A model generated the notes under the pieces. That model saw nothing but the letters and a program-made list of their open reading frames with translations. It was not told the origin of the DNA and searched no databases. This document shows, piece after piece, positions 24,353-32,831 of a DNA stretch of 64,000 nt. A program made the translations under genes and the position numbers. The DNA comes from an uncultured Oscillospiraceae bacterium (GTDB lineage: Bacteria > Bacillota > Clostridia > Oscillospirales > Oscillospiraceae), in NCBI GenBank assembly GCA_947625045.1, contig CANQMW010000013.1, positions 24,191 through 88,190 of the forward strand. Reading direction: 5' to 3'. Each line of letters starts with the position of its first letter. Position 1 is the stretch's first letter.

Positions 24353-25530
24353 CAGCTTTCGGGATCCTTTTCCGGGGGCTTGGTGGCCCGCAGGCCCCAG
24401 CGCTGCACGGGCTTTTCCCAGAAGTAGGTCAGCGCCGCGGCGATGACGGCGGCGAAGACGAAGCACACGACGGTATAGATCGTCTGCCAGGGCTGCTCGT
24501 AGGCCTGGTTGGGCAGCTCCGAGACGTAGGGGGGTATGTGCCAGTCCTTCCACCGCAGGGCCAGGAACTGATGCCACATGTAGAAGTTGAAGGATATGTC
24601 CGCCAGCACTTTTGTCACCGGGTTATCCAGGGCCCGGGCCAGTTTCGGCGGCGCCAGGCACCCGCACACGAGAAATGCCCCGCCCAAGAGCCCCAGCGCG
24701 GGCCGCCAGTTCATCTGGCCGTGGCGGATGGCCTCGTAGTCCCCTATGGGCTGGATGTACATCACCAGCAGCATCCCGAGAAAGGCAAGCACCATCCCCG
24801 CCGGGGCGAGGACGCGCCGGACCGCCCGGGAGGGTTTATCCGACGCCTCCAGCCGGGCGAAGATCAGCGCCGCGGCCATGCCGCAGGCGTACAGGTCCAG
24901 CTGGGCGGGGAGCTGGTTGAAGTACATGGAGCAGTCCTGTTCCCCGTAGACCCAGGCCCGGTAGGTGAAGGCCAGGATGACCATGGTCCCGCAGGTGAGG
25001 GCCGGGCGCTTTGTGAAGGCCCGGGCCAGGAGGGGCCAGAGGATGTAAAACTGCACCTCCACCGCCAAGGTCCACAGCACCCCGGACAGGGGGGAGAGGA
25101 GGTAGCTCTCATAAAACAGGGTGTGGGTGAAGGTGAAGTGGGCCCACAGGTCCTTCGCCATGACCCAGCCGCTGCGGTAGAGCCCCTGGGGGATGGCCCA
25201 GCCGTAGAGCATGATGAGGACGGTCAGGTAGTAGCTGGGCACGATGCGCCAGAACCGCTTGCGGTAGTGCTCCTCCGGCGGCTCCAGTTCCTGGCCCCGG
25301 AGCTGCCGCCGGGCATAGGGCAGGGCCAGGAGAAACCCAGACAGCAAAAGCATCTCGTCCACCATCATGTAGCCGTGGCGGACGATCTGCTGTAGGTTTA
25401 TATAATGCGAGCCCACCATGAAGCCCGGGTCCAGCCAGCTCTGCTGCCAGATGTGGAACCAGGCCACGATGAAGATGGCGGCCACCCGCAGCACATCCGG
25501 GGCGGCCAGCCGCTCCCGCCGGGGGGTCAC
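24352..25530 (-). CDS. Membrane acyltransferase family 3 (OafA-like)
   Basis: The 392-residue protein has about ten transmembrane segments and belongs to the acyltransferase-3 family, which moves acetyl or other acyl groups to surface sugars or lipids. The catalytic His-containing segment near the N-terminus (DVLRVAAIFIVAWFHIWQQSW) and the MMVDEMLLLSGFLLALPYARR segment are typical. GTG at 25530 is chosen as start because GGAGG is 7 bases upstream and it overlaps the trmB stop (GTGA). A longer reading into trmB has no support. Substrate unknown. Confidence 0.87.
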   Translation of the reverse strand: MTPRRERLAAPDVLRVAAIFIVAWFHIWQQSWLDPGFMVGSHYINLQQIVRHGYMMVDEMLLLSGFLLALPYARRQLRGQELEPPEEHYRKRFWRIVPSYYLTVLIMLYGWAIPQGLYRSGWVMAKDLWAHFTFTHTLFYESYLLSPLSGVLWTLAVEVQFYILWPLLARAFTKRPALTCGTMVILAFTYRAWVYGEQDCSMYFNQLPAQLDLYACGMAAALIFARLEASDKPSRAVRRVLAPAGMVLAFLGMLLVMYIQPIGDYEAIRHGQMNWRPALGLLGGAFLVCGCLAPPKLARALDNPVTKVLADISFNFYMWHQFLALRWKDWHIPPYVSELPNQAYEQPWQTIYTVVCFVFAAVIAAALTYFWEKPVQRWGLRATKPPEKDPES

Positions 25531-26225
25531 GGCCGGGCCTCCGCGCCCCGGGGCCGCCGCTCCGTCTCGGGGATGGGCGGGTGCGACCCCCTGGTCTTCA
25601 CGGCCACGCACCGGTGGATGGGGATGCCCTGCTCGTGGAATTTGGCCTCGTAGTCGGTCATGACCCCCACGGGGCCATTCGCGTGCAGGTCCCGGGTGAC
25701 CTCCCGGAGCTCGTAACCCAGAAGTTCAAACTGTTCCAGGCTCCACTCAAAGAGCCAGGGCTGGTCGGTCTTGTACTCGATGCGCCCGCCGATGGGCAGC
25801 GCGTCCCAGTAGAGGGCCAGGAAGCTGGGGGCGGTGAGCCGGTGCTTGGCCTCCTTCTTCCGGGGCCAGGGGTCCGGGAAGTTGATGTAGATGCAGGATA
25901 CCTCGCCGGGGGCGAAGATGTCCGGCAGGTTCACCACGTCCGTGTCGATGAACCGGACATTTTGTATCTCCTCCCAGCAGACCCGCTCCATGGCCGTGAC
26001 CATGGCGTTGGGCACCTTCTCGAGAGCCACCAGCAGCGTGTCGGGGGCGGCTTTTGCCGTCTCGGCGGTGAAGCGGCCCTTGCCGCAGCCCATCTCCGCC
26101 CGGACTTCTTTGCAGCCGGGCAGCAGCGCCGCCCATTGGCCCCGCTGGGCCGCCGGGTCGAACACCTGCACCGCGGCGCACTTCTCCATCCGGGGGATGA
26201 GGTTTTTCTTGTTGCGCATGCGCAT
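25527..26225 (-). CDS. trmB: tRNA (guanine-N7-)-methyltransferase TrmB
   Basis: The 232-residue enzyme methylates N7 of G46 in tRNA using S-adenosylmethionine. The SAM-binding loop is AEMGCGKGRFTAE (residues about 44-56), followed by the acidic ALEK. The catalytic/tRNA-binding segment is YINFPDPWPRKKEAKHRL. The ATG at 26225 has AGGAGG 8 bases upstream. It follows pheT after a 70-base gap that holds a hairpin and overlaps the acyltransferase gene. Length and motifs are standard. Confidence 0.95.
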   Translation of the reverse strand: MRMRNKKNLIPRMEKCAAVQVFDPAAQRGQWAALLPGCKEVRAEMGCGKGRFTAETAKAAPDTLLVALEKVPNAMVTAMERVCWEEIQNVRFIDTDVVNLPDIFAPGEVSCIYINFPDPWPRKKEAKHRLTAPSFLALYWDALPIGGRIEYKTDQPWLFEWSLEQFELLGYELREVTRDLHANGPVGVMTDYEAKFHEQGIPIHRCVAVKTRGSHPPIPETERRPRGAEARP

Positions 26226-26253
26226 GGGGCATGCCTCCTGTGTGACAGTATGG

Positions 26254-26282
26254 TTTCCCGGCCTCCAAAGGGGGCCGGGAAA
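26254..26282. terminator. Hairpin between pheT and trmB
   Basis: TTTCCCGGCC (26254-26263) pairs perfectly with GGCCGGGAAA (26273-26282). There is no clear T tract on the minus strand, so it may be a weak terminator or an RNA-stabilising hairpin. Confidence 0.5.
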
Positions 26283-26295
26283 AATGTTCGGGGTG

Positions 26296-28656
26296 TTACG
26301 CCTTGAGGGCGACGCCCTCCTTGGCCAGGGCGTCCACGATGCCGTCCGTGACGGCCATGACCTCCTCCCGGGTCAGGGTGCGCTCATTGTGGGAGAAGGT
26401 GAGGCGCACGGTGATGGACTTGCCCGCCTCGTCGGCATAGGTGCCGGTGACCCGGGCCTTTTTGAGGATGGGGGAGTTCGCGGCGGCGATGGCCTTTTCG
26501 ATGGGCTCGTATCTGTCCGCCAGGAAGGTCATGTCCACCTCCATGCCGGGGTACTTGGAGGGCTCCTCGTAGACGATGGGCTCAGGCTCCACCTGGGTGA
26601 GCTTCGCCACGTCCAGCTCCATGAACACGATGGCCGCCTTCTTGTCTATCTTCTGGCCCACGGTGGGGTGGACCACGCCGATCTCGCCGAGACACACGCC
26701 GTCGCAGAGGATGGCGTTCAGGTTCTTGGGGTGCTGATAGGAGTGGGTGGCCTCGATCTTCTCGTAGGAGAGGCTCTTGTGGCGGATGTCGGCCACCAGC
26801 ACGGCGGCCATGTCCCGCAGCCTGAAATAGAGGCTCTCCAAGGATTCCAGCTTGCTGAAAAGGGTCACGCAGAGCTTTTTCTGCTCGACGCAGAGGCCGT
26901 CCTCGTCCAGCCCATTGACCACCCGGCCTATCTCGAACACGCCGAAGGCGGGGCCGTAGCCGGTGTTGAGCTTCACCTGGCACAGCTGGGTGGGCACGAT
27001 GGAGCGGCGCAGGGTCTTGATGTTGGGGTTGGAGGCGTTGGCCAGGTCCACGTTGGGCTCCACCTCGATGCCAAGGCGCTTATAGTCATCATAGTAGGCC
27101 CAGACGTAGGAGTGCAGCTCATGGAGGGAGAAGCGTTTCACCAGCATGTCCTTCAGCTTGTCCTCCACGGTCTTCTCCGCGGCGGCCCGCACTGGGTACA
27201 GGGGGGACACGGCGGTGTGCACGTCGAAGTTGTCGTAGCCGTAGATGCGGGTGATCTCCTCGATGATGTCCGCCTTGATGGTCACGTCCTTGGTGGCCCG
27301 CCAGGAGGGGACCTTCACCTTGAAGCTGTCGCCGGTGTTCTCCACGCCGAAACCAAGGGCGGTGAGGGTCTTCACGATGGTGCTGTTATCAATTTCAATG
27401 CCCGTGTACCGGTCCACGTAGGCCTTGTCGAAAGAAAGCTCCACGGGGGGATAATGGAAGGCGTACTCGTCCGTGAGGGAGGAGGTGACCTTCGCGCCCG
27501 GGTCGGTGTCCATCAAAAGCTTCATGAACCGGGCGATGGCGGTGACGGTCATCTCCGGGTCCAGGCTCTTTTCGTAGCGCATGGAGGCGTCGGTCCGGTG
27601 GCTGAGGCGCACCGTGGACTTGCGGATGGATACCGGGTCGAAGGTGGCCGATTCCAGGGTCAGGGAGGTGGTGTCGTCCACGATCTCCGAGTCCAGGCCG
27701 CCCATGATGCCGGCGATGGCCACGGGGGTGTCGTCGTTGCAGATCATGAGGGTGTTCTCGTCGATGTGGCGCTCCACCCCGTCCAGGGTCTGGAAGGTGA
27801 AGGGCTCGTCGAAGCGGCGGATGCGTATCTTCGTGACCTTCCGGGAGTCGAAGGCGTGCATGGGCTGGCCCATCTCCAGCATGAGGTAGTTCGTCAGGTC
27901 CGCCAGGAAGTTGATGGCCCGCATGCCGCAGTAGTAAAGGCGGATGCGCATGTCCACGGGGCTCACGGTGGTGGTTATATTCTCCACCTGCAGGGCGGAA
28001 TAGCGCTGGCACAGGGGGTCCAGGATCTTCATGTCTATTTTGGGCAGGCCGTCGTAGGGGGTCAGGTCCAGGGTCTCGATGGGTTTCAGGGGCCGGCCCG
28101 CCAGGGTGGCGAACTCCCGGGCCACGCCGTAGTGGCCCCACAGGTCCGGGCGGTTGGTGATGGACTTGTTGTCCACCTCGAAGATGATGTCCTCGATGCC
28201 GTAGATGGATTTCAGGTCCGTGCCGTTGGGCACATCGTCGGTGATATCCATGATGCCGGAGTGGTCGTCGGAGATGCCGATCTCCTTCTCCGAGCAGCAC
28301 ATGCCGTTGGACATGTGGCCCGCCAGGGGCCGGGGGGCGATGGTGATGTCGCCCAGCCGGGCGCCCACCTTCGCGAAGGCGGTCTTCATGCCCTCCCGGA
28401 CGTTGGGCGCGCCGCAGACCACGTCCACGGGCTCCGCCCCGCCGGCGTCTACTTTCAGGAGGTGGAGCTTCTTGGACTCGGGGTGGGGCTGGACCGATAC
28501 GATCTGGCCCACCACCACGCCGTCTATGTCGCTGCCCTTGTAGAATATCTCATTCTCCACCTCGGCGGTGGACAGGGAGAACTGGTGGATGAGGGCGTTT
28601 TTATCCAGGCCGGAGAGATCGACGAAGTCGCCTATCCAATTCATAGAGAGAAACAT
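26296..28656 (-). CDS. pheT: Phenylalanyl-tRNA synthetase beta subunit
   Basis: The 786-residue subunit forms the alpha2-beta2 enzyme that charges tRNA-Phe. The N-terminus is typical (MNWIGDFVDLSGL), followed by a tRNA-binding OB-fold (VVVGQIVSVQPHPESKKLHL), the B3/B4 editing domain, the B5 domain (MRYEKSLDPEM before it), the catalytic-like core and a C-terminal anticodon-binding domain (KYPGMEVDMTFLAD to the end). It lies 16 bases after pheS and is surely co-transcribed with it. The start has AAGGAG about 7 bases away. Length is usual. Confidence 0.97.
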   Translation of the reverse strand: MFLSMNWIGDFVDLSGLDKNALIHQFSLSTAEVENEIFYKGSDIDGVVVGQIVSVQPHPESKKLHLLKVDAGGAEPVDVVCGAPNVREGMKTAFAKVGARLGDITIAPRPLAGHMSNGMCCSEKEIGISDDHSGIMDITDDVPNGTDLKSIYGIEDIIFEVDNKSITNRPDLWGHYGVAREFATLAGRPLKPIETLDLTPYDGLPKIDMKILDPLCQRYSALQVENITTTVSPVDMRIRLYYCGMRAINFLADLTNYLMLEMGQPMHAFDSRKVTKIRIRRFDEPFTFQTLDGVERHIDENTLMICNDDTPVAIAGIMGGLDSEIVDDTTSLTLESATFDPVSIRKSTVRLSHRTDASMRYEKSLDPEMTVTAIARFMKLLMDTDPGAKVTSSLTDEYAFHYPPVELSFDKAYVDRYTGIEIDNSTIVKTLTALGFGVENTGDSFKVKVPSWRATKDVTIKADIIEEITRIYGYDNFDVHTAVSPLYPVRAAAEKTVEDKLKDMLVKRFSLHELHSYVWAYYDDYKRLGIEVEPNVDLANASNPNIKTLRRSIVPTQLCQVKLNTGYGPAFGVFEIGRVVNGLDEDGLCVEQKKLCVTLFSKLESLESLYFRLRDMAAVLVADIRHKSLSYEKIEATHSYQHPKNLNAILCDGVCLGEIGVVHPTVGQKIDKKAAIVFMELDVAKLTQVEPEPIVYEEPSKYPGMEVDMTFLADRYEPIEKAIAAANSPILKKARVTGTYADEAGKSITVRLTFSHNERTLTREEVMAVTDGIVDALAKEGVALKA

Positions 28657-28672
28657 GCCGAACGCTCCTTTC

Positions 28673-29725
28673 TTATTCGTCGTCGGTGAACTGGCACATG
28701 CTGGCTAAGCTGCCGCCGTTCAGGTCGCGGATGTCCGCGATGCCGTACTTCATCATGGCCAGACGCGTCAAGCCCAGCCCGAAGGCGAAGCCGGTATACT
28801 CCTCCGGGTCGATGCCGCCCATGCGCAGCACCTCGGGGTGGATCATCCCGCAGGGGCAGAGCTCCAGCCACCCGCTGTGCTTGCAGGAGGGGCAGCCCTC
28901 GCCGCCGCAGATGAGGCAGTTGATGTCCAGCTCAAAACCCGGCTCCACGAAGGGGAAGAAGCCCGGGCGCAGCCGGACCTTGATGTCCCGCTCAAAGACC
29001 TCGGAGAGCATGGTCTTCATGAAGAAGATGAGGTTGGAGATGGAGATGTTCCTGTCCACCATGACCCCCTCCATCTGGAAGAAGGTGTTCTCGTGGCAGG
29101 CGTCGGTGGCCTCGTTGCGGAAGCACCGGCCGGGGAAAATGGCCTTGATGGGGGTGCCGTCCTCGATGAGGGCCTTGCGGTATTTTCGGTAGATGGCGTT
29201 CTGGGCCGCAGAGGTCTGGCTCTTCAAGAGCTGGCCGTTTTCGAGATAGTAGGTGTCCTGCATGTCCCGGGCGGGGTGGAACTTGGGGATGTTCAGCGAC
29301 TCGAAGCACTCATAGTCGCTGACGACCTCCTTGTAGTCTTCCACGGTGAAGCCCATGGACTTGAACACCCGCTCGCACTGGCGCTGGACAAGGGTGATGG
29401 GGTGATAGGAGCCCCGGTCCAGAACGGGGGGCAGAGACAGGTCAAACTCGTCCACGGCGTCGATCTGCCGCTTCAGCTCCAGGGCCTGCAGCTCCTCCTT
29501 GCGCACCGCGATGCGCTCCGCCACCCGGTCCTTGAGCTCGTTGACCTCCTGGCCCAGCTCCCGGCGGGCCTCGCCGGACAGGGTGCCCATGGACTTCAAA
29601 AGGGCCGTGACGCTGCCCTTCTTGCCCAGATAGGCCACGCGCATGTTCTCCAGGTCCAGCGCGTTTTCGATCTTCTTCAGTTCCGCCTCGAACTTTTCAG
29701 TCAGCGCGGCGATCTCCTGATTCAT
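28673..29725 (-). CDS. pheS: Phenylalanyl-tRNA synthetase alpha subunit
   Basis: The 350-residue catalytic subunit has an N-terminal coiled-coil (residues 1-90, ALTEKFEAELKKIENAL) and a class II synthetase core. Motif 2 is in IFPGRCFRNEATDACHENTFFQMEG, and motif 3 is in TGFAFGLGLTRLAMMKYGI. It has a Cys-rich CLICGGEGCPSCKHSGW insert. I chose the ATG at 29725 because GGAGG is 7 bases upstream. No T-box leader is visible: only about 150 bases separate it from the tRNA-Leu gene, and these hold a palindromic repeat. Confidence 0.97.
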   Translation of the reverse strand: MNQEIAALTEKFEAELKKIENALDLENMRVAYLGKKGSVTALLKSMGTLSGEARRELGQEVNELKDRVAERIAVRKEELQALELKRQIDAVDEFDLSLPPVLDRGSYHPITLVQRQCERVFKSMGFTVEDYKEVVSDYECFESLNIPKFHPARDMQDTYYLENGQLLKSQTSAAQNAIYRKYRKALIEDGTPIKAIFPGRCFRNEATDACHENTFFQMEGVMVDRNISISNLIFFMKTMLSEVFERDIKVRLRPGFFPFVEPGFELDINCLICGGEGCPSCKHSGWLELCPCGMIHPEVLRMGGIDPEEYTGFAFGLGLTRLAMMKYGIADIRDLNGGSLASMCQFTDDE

Positions 29726-29761
29726 TCTGACGCCTCCAATATCTGTGGTATACTTCTTTTC

Positions 29762-29807
29762 GGGGTCCCCATAAAAGCCCAGCGAAGCGGGTTTCATGGG
29801 GAGAAGG
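29762..29807 (-). repeat. Palindromic intergenic repeat, copy 1
   Basis: GGGGTCCCCATAAAAGCCC then AGCGAAGCGGGTTTCATGGGG folds into a long hairpin with one mismatch. The same element occurs near 32.56 kb and, in opposite orientation, at 45.39 and 45.46 kb. It lies in the pheS upstream region. Confidence 0.85.
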
Positions 29808-29877
29808 AGGAAGTTTTCCGGCCGATGTCTGCGGCCTCGCCAGCGAGGCCCGCAGCATCTCCGGGAAACTTCCGACG

Positions 29878-29960
29878 TGGTGCGGGTAGGGAGATTTGAA
29901 CTCCCACGGTCGCCCACGGGAACCTAAATCCCGCGTGTCTGCCAATTCCACCATACCCGC
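29878..29960 (-). tRNA. tRNA-Leu (anticodon UAG)
   Basis: On the minus strand the gene begins GCGGGTATGGTGGAATTGGC and ends TACCCGCA followed by an encoded CCA. The acceptor stem GCGGGTA pairs with TACCCGC. The anticodon stem CGGGA/TCCCG holds loop TTTAGGT, giving TAG for reading CUA/CUN codons. The T arm contains GTTCAAATC. The long variable arm expected of tRNA-Leu is present (TGGGCGACC). Confidence 0.95.
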
Positions 29961-30043
29961 GTGTCTGACGAAACCATACCATTATAGCGAAAAACCATCT
30001 TTGATGCAAGAGCATATATAAATTTCGGTAAGCCGCGATTTTA

Positions 30044-30072
30044 TTGACGGGGCGGCCGGTTTGTGGTATTTT
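30044..30072 (+). promoter_or_regulatory. Putative promoter of the cytidylate-kinase-like gene
   Basis: TTGACG at 30044-30049, a 17-base spacer, and TATTTT at 30067-30072. Confidence 0.6.
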
Positions 30073-30132
30073 TTATATAGGCCAACAGCGCCGGAAAAGA
30101 CCGGCCCGCGCCTTGGGAAAGGAGCGATAACT

Positions 30133-30717
30133 ATGGCAAACAGGATCATCACCATCAGCCGTGAATTCGGAAGCGGCGGCCGCACGGTGGGGAAGATGAC
30201 GGCGGAAAAGCTGGGCATCCACTGCTACGACAACGAGCTTCTGGAGAAGATCGCCGAGGAGAGCGGCCTGGCGAAGGAATACATAGCCGAGCGGGGTGAG
30301 TACACCCCCCGGGGCGGATGGCTGGCCACCGCCTTCGCGGACCGGTCCGTGAATGGCCTGAGTGTGCAGGACTATCTCTGGACCGTGCAGAGAAAGCTCA
30401 TTTTGGAGCTGGCGGAGCAGGAGAGCTGCGTCATCGTGGGCCGGTGCGCAGACTATATCCTGGACGGCAAGGCGGACCTTTTGAAGGTGTTCGTCTACGC
30501 CAGCATGGAAAAGCGGGCGGAGCGCATCGTGAAGCTCTACGGCGAGACCAGTGAGACCCCGGAAAAGCGCCTCAAGGACAAGGACAAGCGCCGGGCGGCC
30601 TACTACCAGTTCTACACCGACATGGAGTGGGGCAAGGCCCAGCACTACCACATCGCCGTGGACAGCGGCACCTTGGGCATCGACCGCTGCGTGGACATCA
30701 TCGCGTCGCTTTACTGA
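30133..30717 (+). CDS. Cytidylate kinase-like family protein
   Basis: The 194-residue protein has an N-terminal P-loop of the cytidylate-kinase-like type (ITISREFGSGGRTVGKMTAEKLG), then HCYDNELLEKIAEESGL. The lid-type Arg-rich region lies in KRLKDKDKRRAAYYQFYT. Proteins of this group (PF13189) are common in Clostridia beside or instead of Cmk. They probably phosphorylate a nucleoside monophosphate, but their real substrate is not settled. The ATG has AAAGGAG about 9 bases upstream. The gene stands alone between its promoter and a clear terminator. Confidence 0.85.
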   Translation: MANRIITISREFGSGGRTVGKMTAEKLGIHCYDNELLEKIAEESGLAKEYIAERGEYTPRGGWLATAFADRSVNGLSVQDYLWTVQRKLILELAEQESCVIVGRCADYILDGKADLLKVFVYASMEKRAERIVKLYGETSETPEKRLKDKDKRRAAYYQFYTDMEWGKAQHYHIAVDSGTLGIDRCVDIIASLY

Positions 30718-30732
30718 TACCGCACGTCGGAG

Positions 30733-30766
30733 AGCAAAAGTCCCCTCGTTTGAGGGGGCTTTTGCT
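30733..30766 (+). terminator. Rho-independent terminator
   Basis: AGCAAAAGTCCCCTC (30733-30747) pairs with GAGGGGGCTTTTGCT (30752-30766) around a 4-base loop. Confidence 0.85.
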
Positions 30767-30821
30767 ATTCATTTGACTTGCACCCGCGTGCCGTGCTAAA
30801 GTAGCCGGGGAGGTGAAGCGG

Positions 30822-31496
30822 ATGTACCGTATATTCATCGTGGAGGACGACGCGGCGCTGGCGGACGTGATGGCCCGGCAGATCGGCTCCTGGGGCCATG
30901 AGGTGCGCTGCGCCCGGGATTTTCAGAACGTGATGGCGGAGTTTTCCGCCTTCGACCCCCATCTGGTGCTGCTGGACATCGGCCTGCCCTTTTATAACGG
31001 CTACCACTGGTGCGAGCAGATCCGCAAGGTCTCCCAGGTACCGGTGGTGTTCATCTCCTCCGCCTCGGACAACATGAACATCGTCATGGCCATGACCATG
31101 GGCGGGGACGACTTCCTGCCAAAGCCCGTGGACCTGAACGTGATGACGGCGAAATTGAACGCGGTGCTGCGCCGGGCCTACGACATGGGCGGCAAGGCGC
31201 CGGTGCTGGAGCACAGGGGCGCGGTGCTGAATCTGAACGACGCCAGCATCTCCTATGAGGGAAAACGGGTGGAGCTTACGAAAAACGAGTTTCGCATATT
31301 GCAGACCCTCATGGAGAACAAGGGGAAGATCGTCAGCCGGGACACCCTCATGACCCGGCTGTGGCAGATGGACGCCTACGTGGAGGAAAATACCCTCACC
31401 GTGAACGTGACGAGGCTTCGGAAAAAGCTGGAGGATGCGGGGCTATCCGACTTCATCACCACCCGGGTGGGCGCGGGGTATATGGTGGGGCCATGA
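30822..31496 (+). CDS. OmpR-family response regulator, BceR-like
   Basis: The 224-residue regulator has a receiver domain (acidic VEDD near residues 7-10, phospho-Asp in LVLLDIGLP, Lys in FLPKPVD) and a winged-helix output domain from about residue 125 (VELTKNEFRILQTLMENKG, ENTLTVNVTRLRKKL). LDIGLPFYNGYHWC and the following segments are typical of BceR regulators that respond to peptide antibiotics. ATG 30822 is preferred over a GTG nine bases earlier because GGGAGG is correctly spaced. The stop overlaps the kinase start by four bases. Confidence 0.9.
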   Translation: MYRIFIVEDDAALADVMARQIGSWGHEVRCARDFQNVMAEFSAFDPHLVLLDIGLPFYNGYHWCEQIRKVSQVPVVFISSASDNMNIVMAMTMGGDDFLPKPVDLNVMTAKLNAVLRRAYDMGGKAPVLEHRGAVLNLNDASISYEGKRVELTKNEFRILQTLMENKGKIVSRDTLMTRLWQMDAYVEENTLTVNVTRLRKKLEDAGLSDFITTRVGAGYMVGP

Positions 31497-32479
31497 GCTT
31501 TTGGACGTATATAAAAAGCCACAGATATGCCGCGCTGGTGCGGGCCCTGTTCACGGCGGTGTTCGCCCTGGTGCTGTGGCTGTATGATATCCCCGCGGAG
31601 GCAGCGCTGTACGCCGGGGGCCTCTGCACGCTTATGGGCCTGGGGCTTCTATGGGCGGGGTATATGCGCGCCCGCCGGGCCCGGGAGGCGCGCATGGAGG
31701 CGCTGGAGAACCTGCCGGTGTGGGCCGGGGCCCTGCCGGAGGCGGGGAGCCCCGAGGCGGAGGACTTCCGGGCCATGGCGGAGAAGATGCGCGCCGTGTG
31801 CGCGGCGCTTTCTCAGGAGAACGACCGGGCCCGGCGGGAGAGTCTGGACTGGTATACCGCCTGGGTGCATCAGATCAAGACGCCCATCGCCGTCATGCAG
31901 ATGACGCTGCAATCCGAGGATACCCCGGAGCACCGGGCCTTGGAGGCGGAGCTGTTCCGGGTGCGGCAGTACGCGGAGATGGCGCTTACGTACCTGCGGC
32001 TGGGGGAGGGAGCTTCAGACCTGGTGATACGAAAGGTCCCGCTGGACGGGGTCATACGTCAGGCGGTGCGAAAGTACGCCGCGCTGTTCGTGCAGAAAAA
32101 GCTGGCCCTGCGCTATGAACCCACAGAGGCTGAGGCTCTCACCGACGAGAAATGGCTGTCCTTCATATTGGAGCAGCTATTGGACAACGCGGTGAAGTAT
32201 ACCCCCGCCGGGTCCGTCACCATCGCGGTGACGCCGGAAAAGGTCCTGCGGGTGGCGGACACGGGCATCGGCGTGGCGGCCGAGGACCTGCCCCGCATCT
32301 TTGAAAAGGGCTTCACCGGCTACAACGGCCGGGCCGACAAGACCGCCACGGGCCTGGGGCTCTATCTCTGCCGCCAGGCGGCGGACAAGCTCCATCACCG
32401 GCTCTGGGCGGAATCCACGCCGGGGAAGGGAAGCGTCTTCTGCCTGGACCTGCACAGCGACAAATTAGAGGTGGAATAA
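31493..32479 (+). CDS. Intramembrane-sensing histidine kinase, BceS-like
   Basis: The 328-residue kinase has two transmembrane segments close together at residues about 12-60 with almost no outside loop, the mark of BceS-type kinases that sense through their partner ABC transporter. The H-box is WVHQIKTPIAVMQ. The ATPase has LSFILEQLLDNAVKYTP, VADTGIGVAAEDL and TGLGLYLC. The start is fixed by the ATGA overlap with the regulator. It is separated from the ABC genes by 350 bases of repeat DNA. Confidence 0.9.
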   Translation: MSFWTYIKSHRYAALVRALFTAVFALVLWLYDIPAEAALYAGGLCTLMGLGLLWAGYMRARRAREARMEALENLPVWAGALPEAGSPEAEDFRAMAEKMRAVCAALSQENDRARRESLDWYTAWVHQIKTPIAVMQMTLQSEDTPEHRALEAELFRVRQYAEMALTYLRLGEGASDLVIRKVPLDGVIRQAVRKYAALFVQKKLALRYEPTEAEALTDEKWLSFILEQLLDNAVKYTPAGSVTIAVTPEKVLRVADTGIGVAAEDLPRIFEKGFTGYNGRADKTATGLGLYLCRQAADKLHHRLWAESTPGKGSVFCLDLHSDKLEVE

Positions 32480-32517
32480 TGCCCCTTTTGAAGAGAGCTG
32501 CCTGCCCGACGGGCGGC

Positions 32518-32698
32518 GAGAACCGGCAGTGCCCCGCACGCGGTTGGTGAGCGTAAAGGGGCCCCCATGAAAGCCCAGCGAAGCGGGTTTCATGGGGAAA
32601 AGGCGGAGCCGCAGGCCATTTGAACTTTGCCGCTTGCGGCAAAGAAAAACCTGGTCTGCGTGCTCCAACGCCGTTTAGCGGGAGGGGCCCTGTCGGGC
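32518..32698 (+). repeat. Interspersed element interrupted by another repeat
   Basis: The ends of this stretch (GGCAGTGCCCCGCACGCG and GGTGAGCG up to 32553; TTTAGCGGGAGGGGCCC and GTCGGGC from 32674) match, inverted, an element at 36969-37049. There the two halves are almost adjacent. Here about 120 bases containing palindromic repeat copy 2 lie between them. The gene-free stretch 32480-32831 holds only this, a short GCCGC hairpin and the next promoter. Confidence 0.75.
32558..32603 (-). repeat. Palindromic intergenic repeat, copy 2
   Basis: The stem CCCCATGAAA / TTTCATGGGG is perfect, and the inner arms CCC/GGG enclose AGCGAAGC. It is nearly the same as copy 1 and the exact inverse of copy 4 over the palindrome. 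Confidence 0.88.
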
Positions 32699-32749
32699 TC
32701 GGCCGCCCTGCACCAGTGGGTTTTGGATTCACCTTACAAAATTGTCATA

Positions 32750-32807
32750 TCCGGGCGTCAAAATGTCACGGGAATCGATTTTGACAGCCCGGATGTTTTG
32801 CTATGAT
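32750..32807 (+). promoter_or_regulatory. Putative BceR-controlled promoter of bceAB
   Basis: TTGACA at 32781-32786 and TATGAT at 32802-32807 have a short 15-base spacer, typical of activator-dependent promoters. TGTCA at 32765-32769 and TGACA at 32782-32786 form an inverted pair, and a further TTGTCA lies about 20 bases upstream. These could be regulator half-sites. Confidence 0.45.
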
Positions 32808-32831
32808 GAGGACACAAAGGAGGTAATTCGT

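Noticed and set aside
29726..29877. T-box riboswitch before pheS
   Set aside because: The space is too short and filled by a palindromic repeat. No T-box core sequence or specifier stem was found.
32480..32740. Small protein gene between the Bce kinase and ABC genes
   Set aside because: Short frames there lie wholly within repeat elements and lack ribosome sites.
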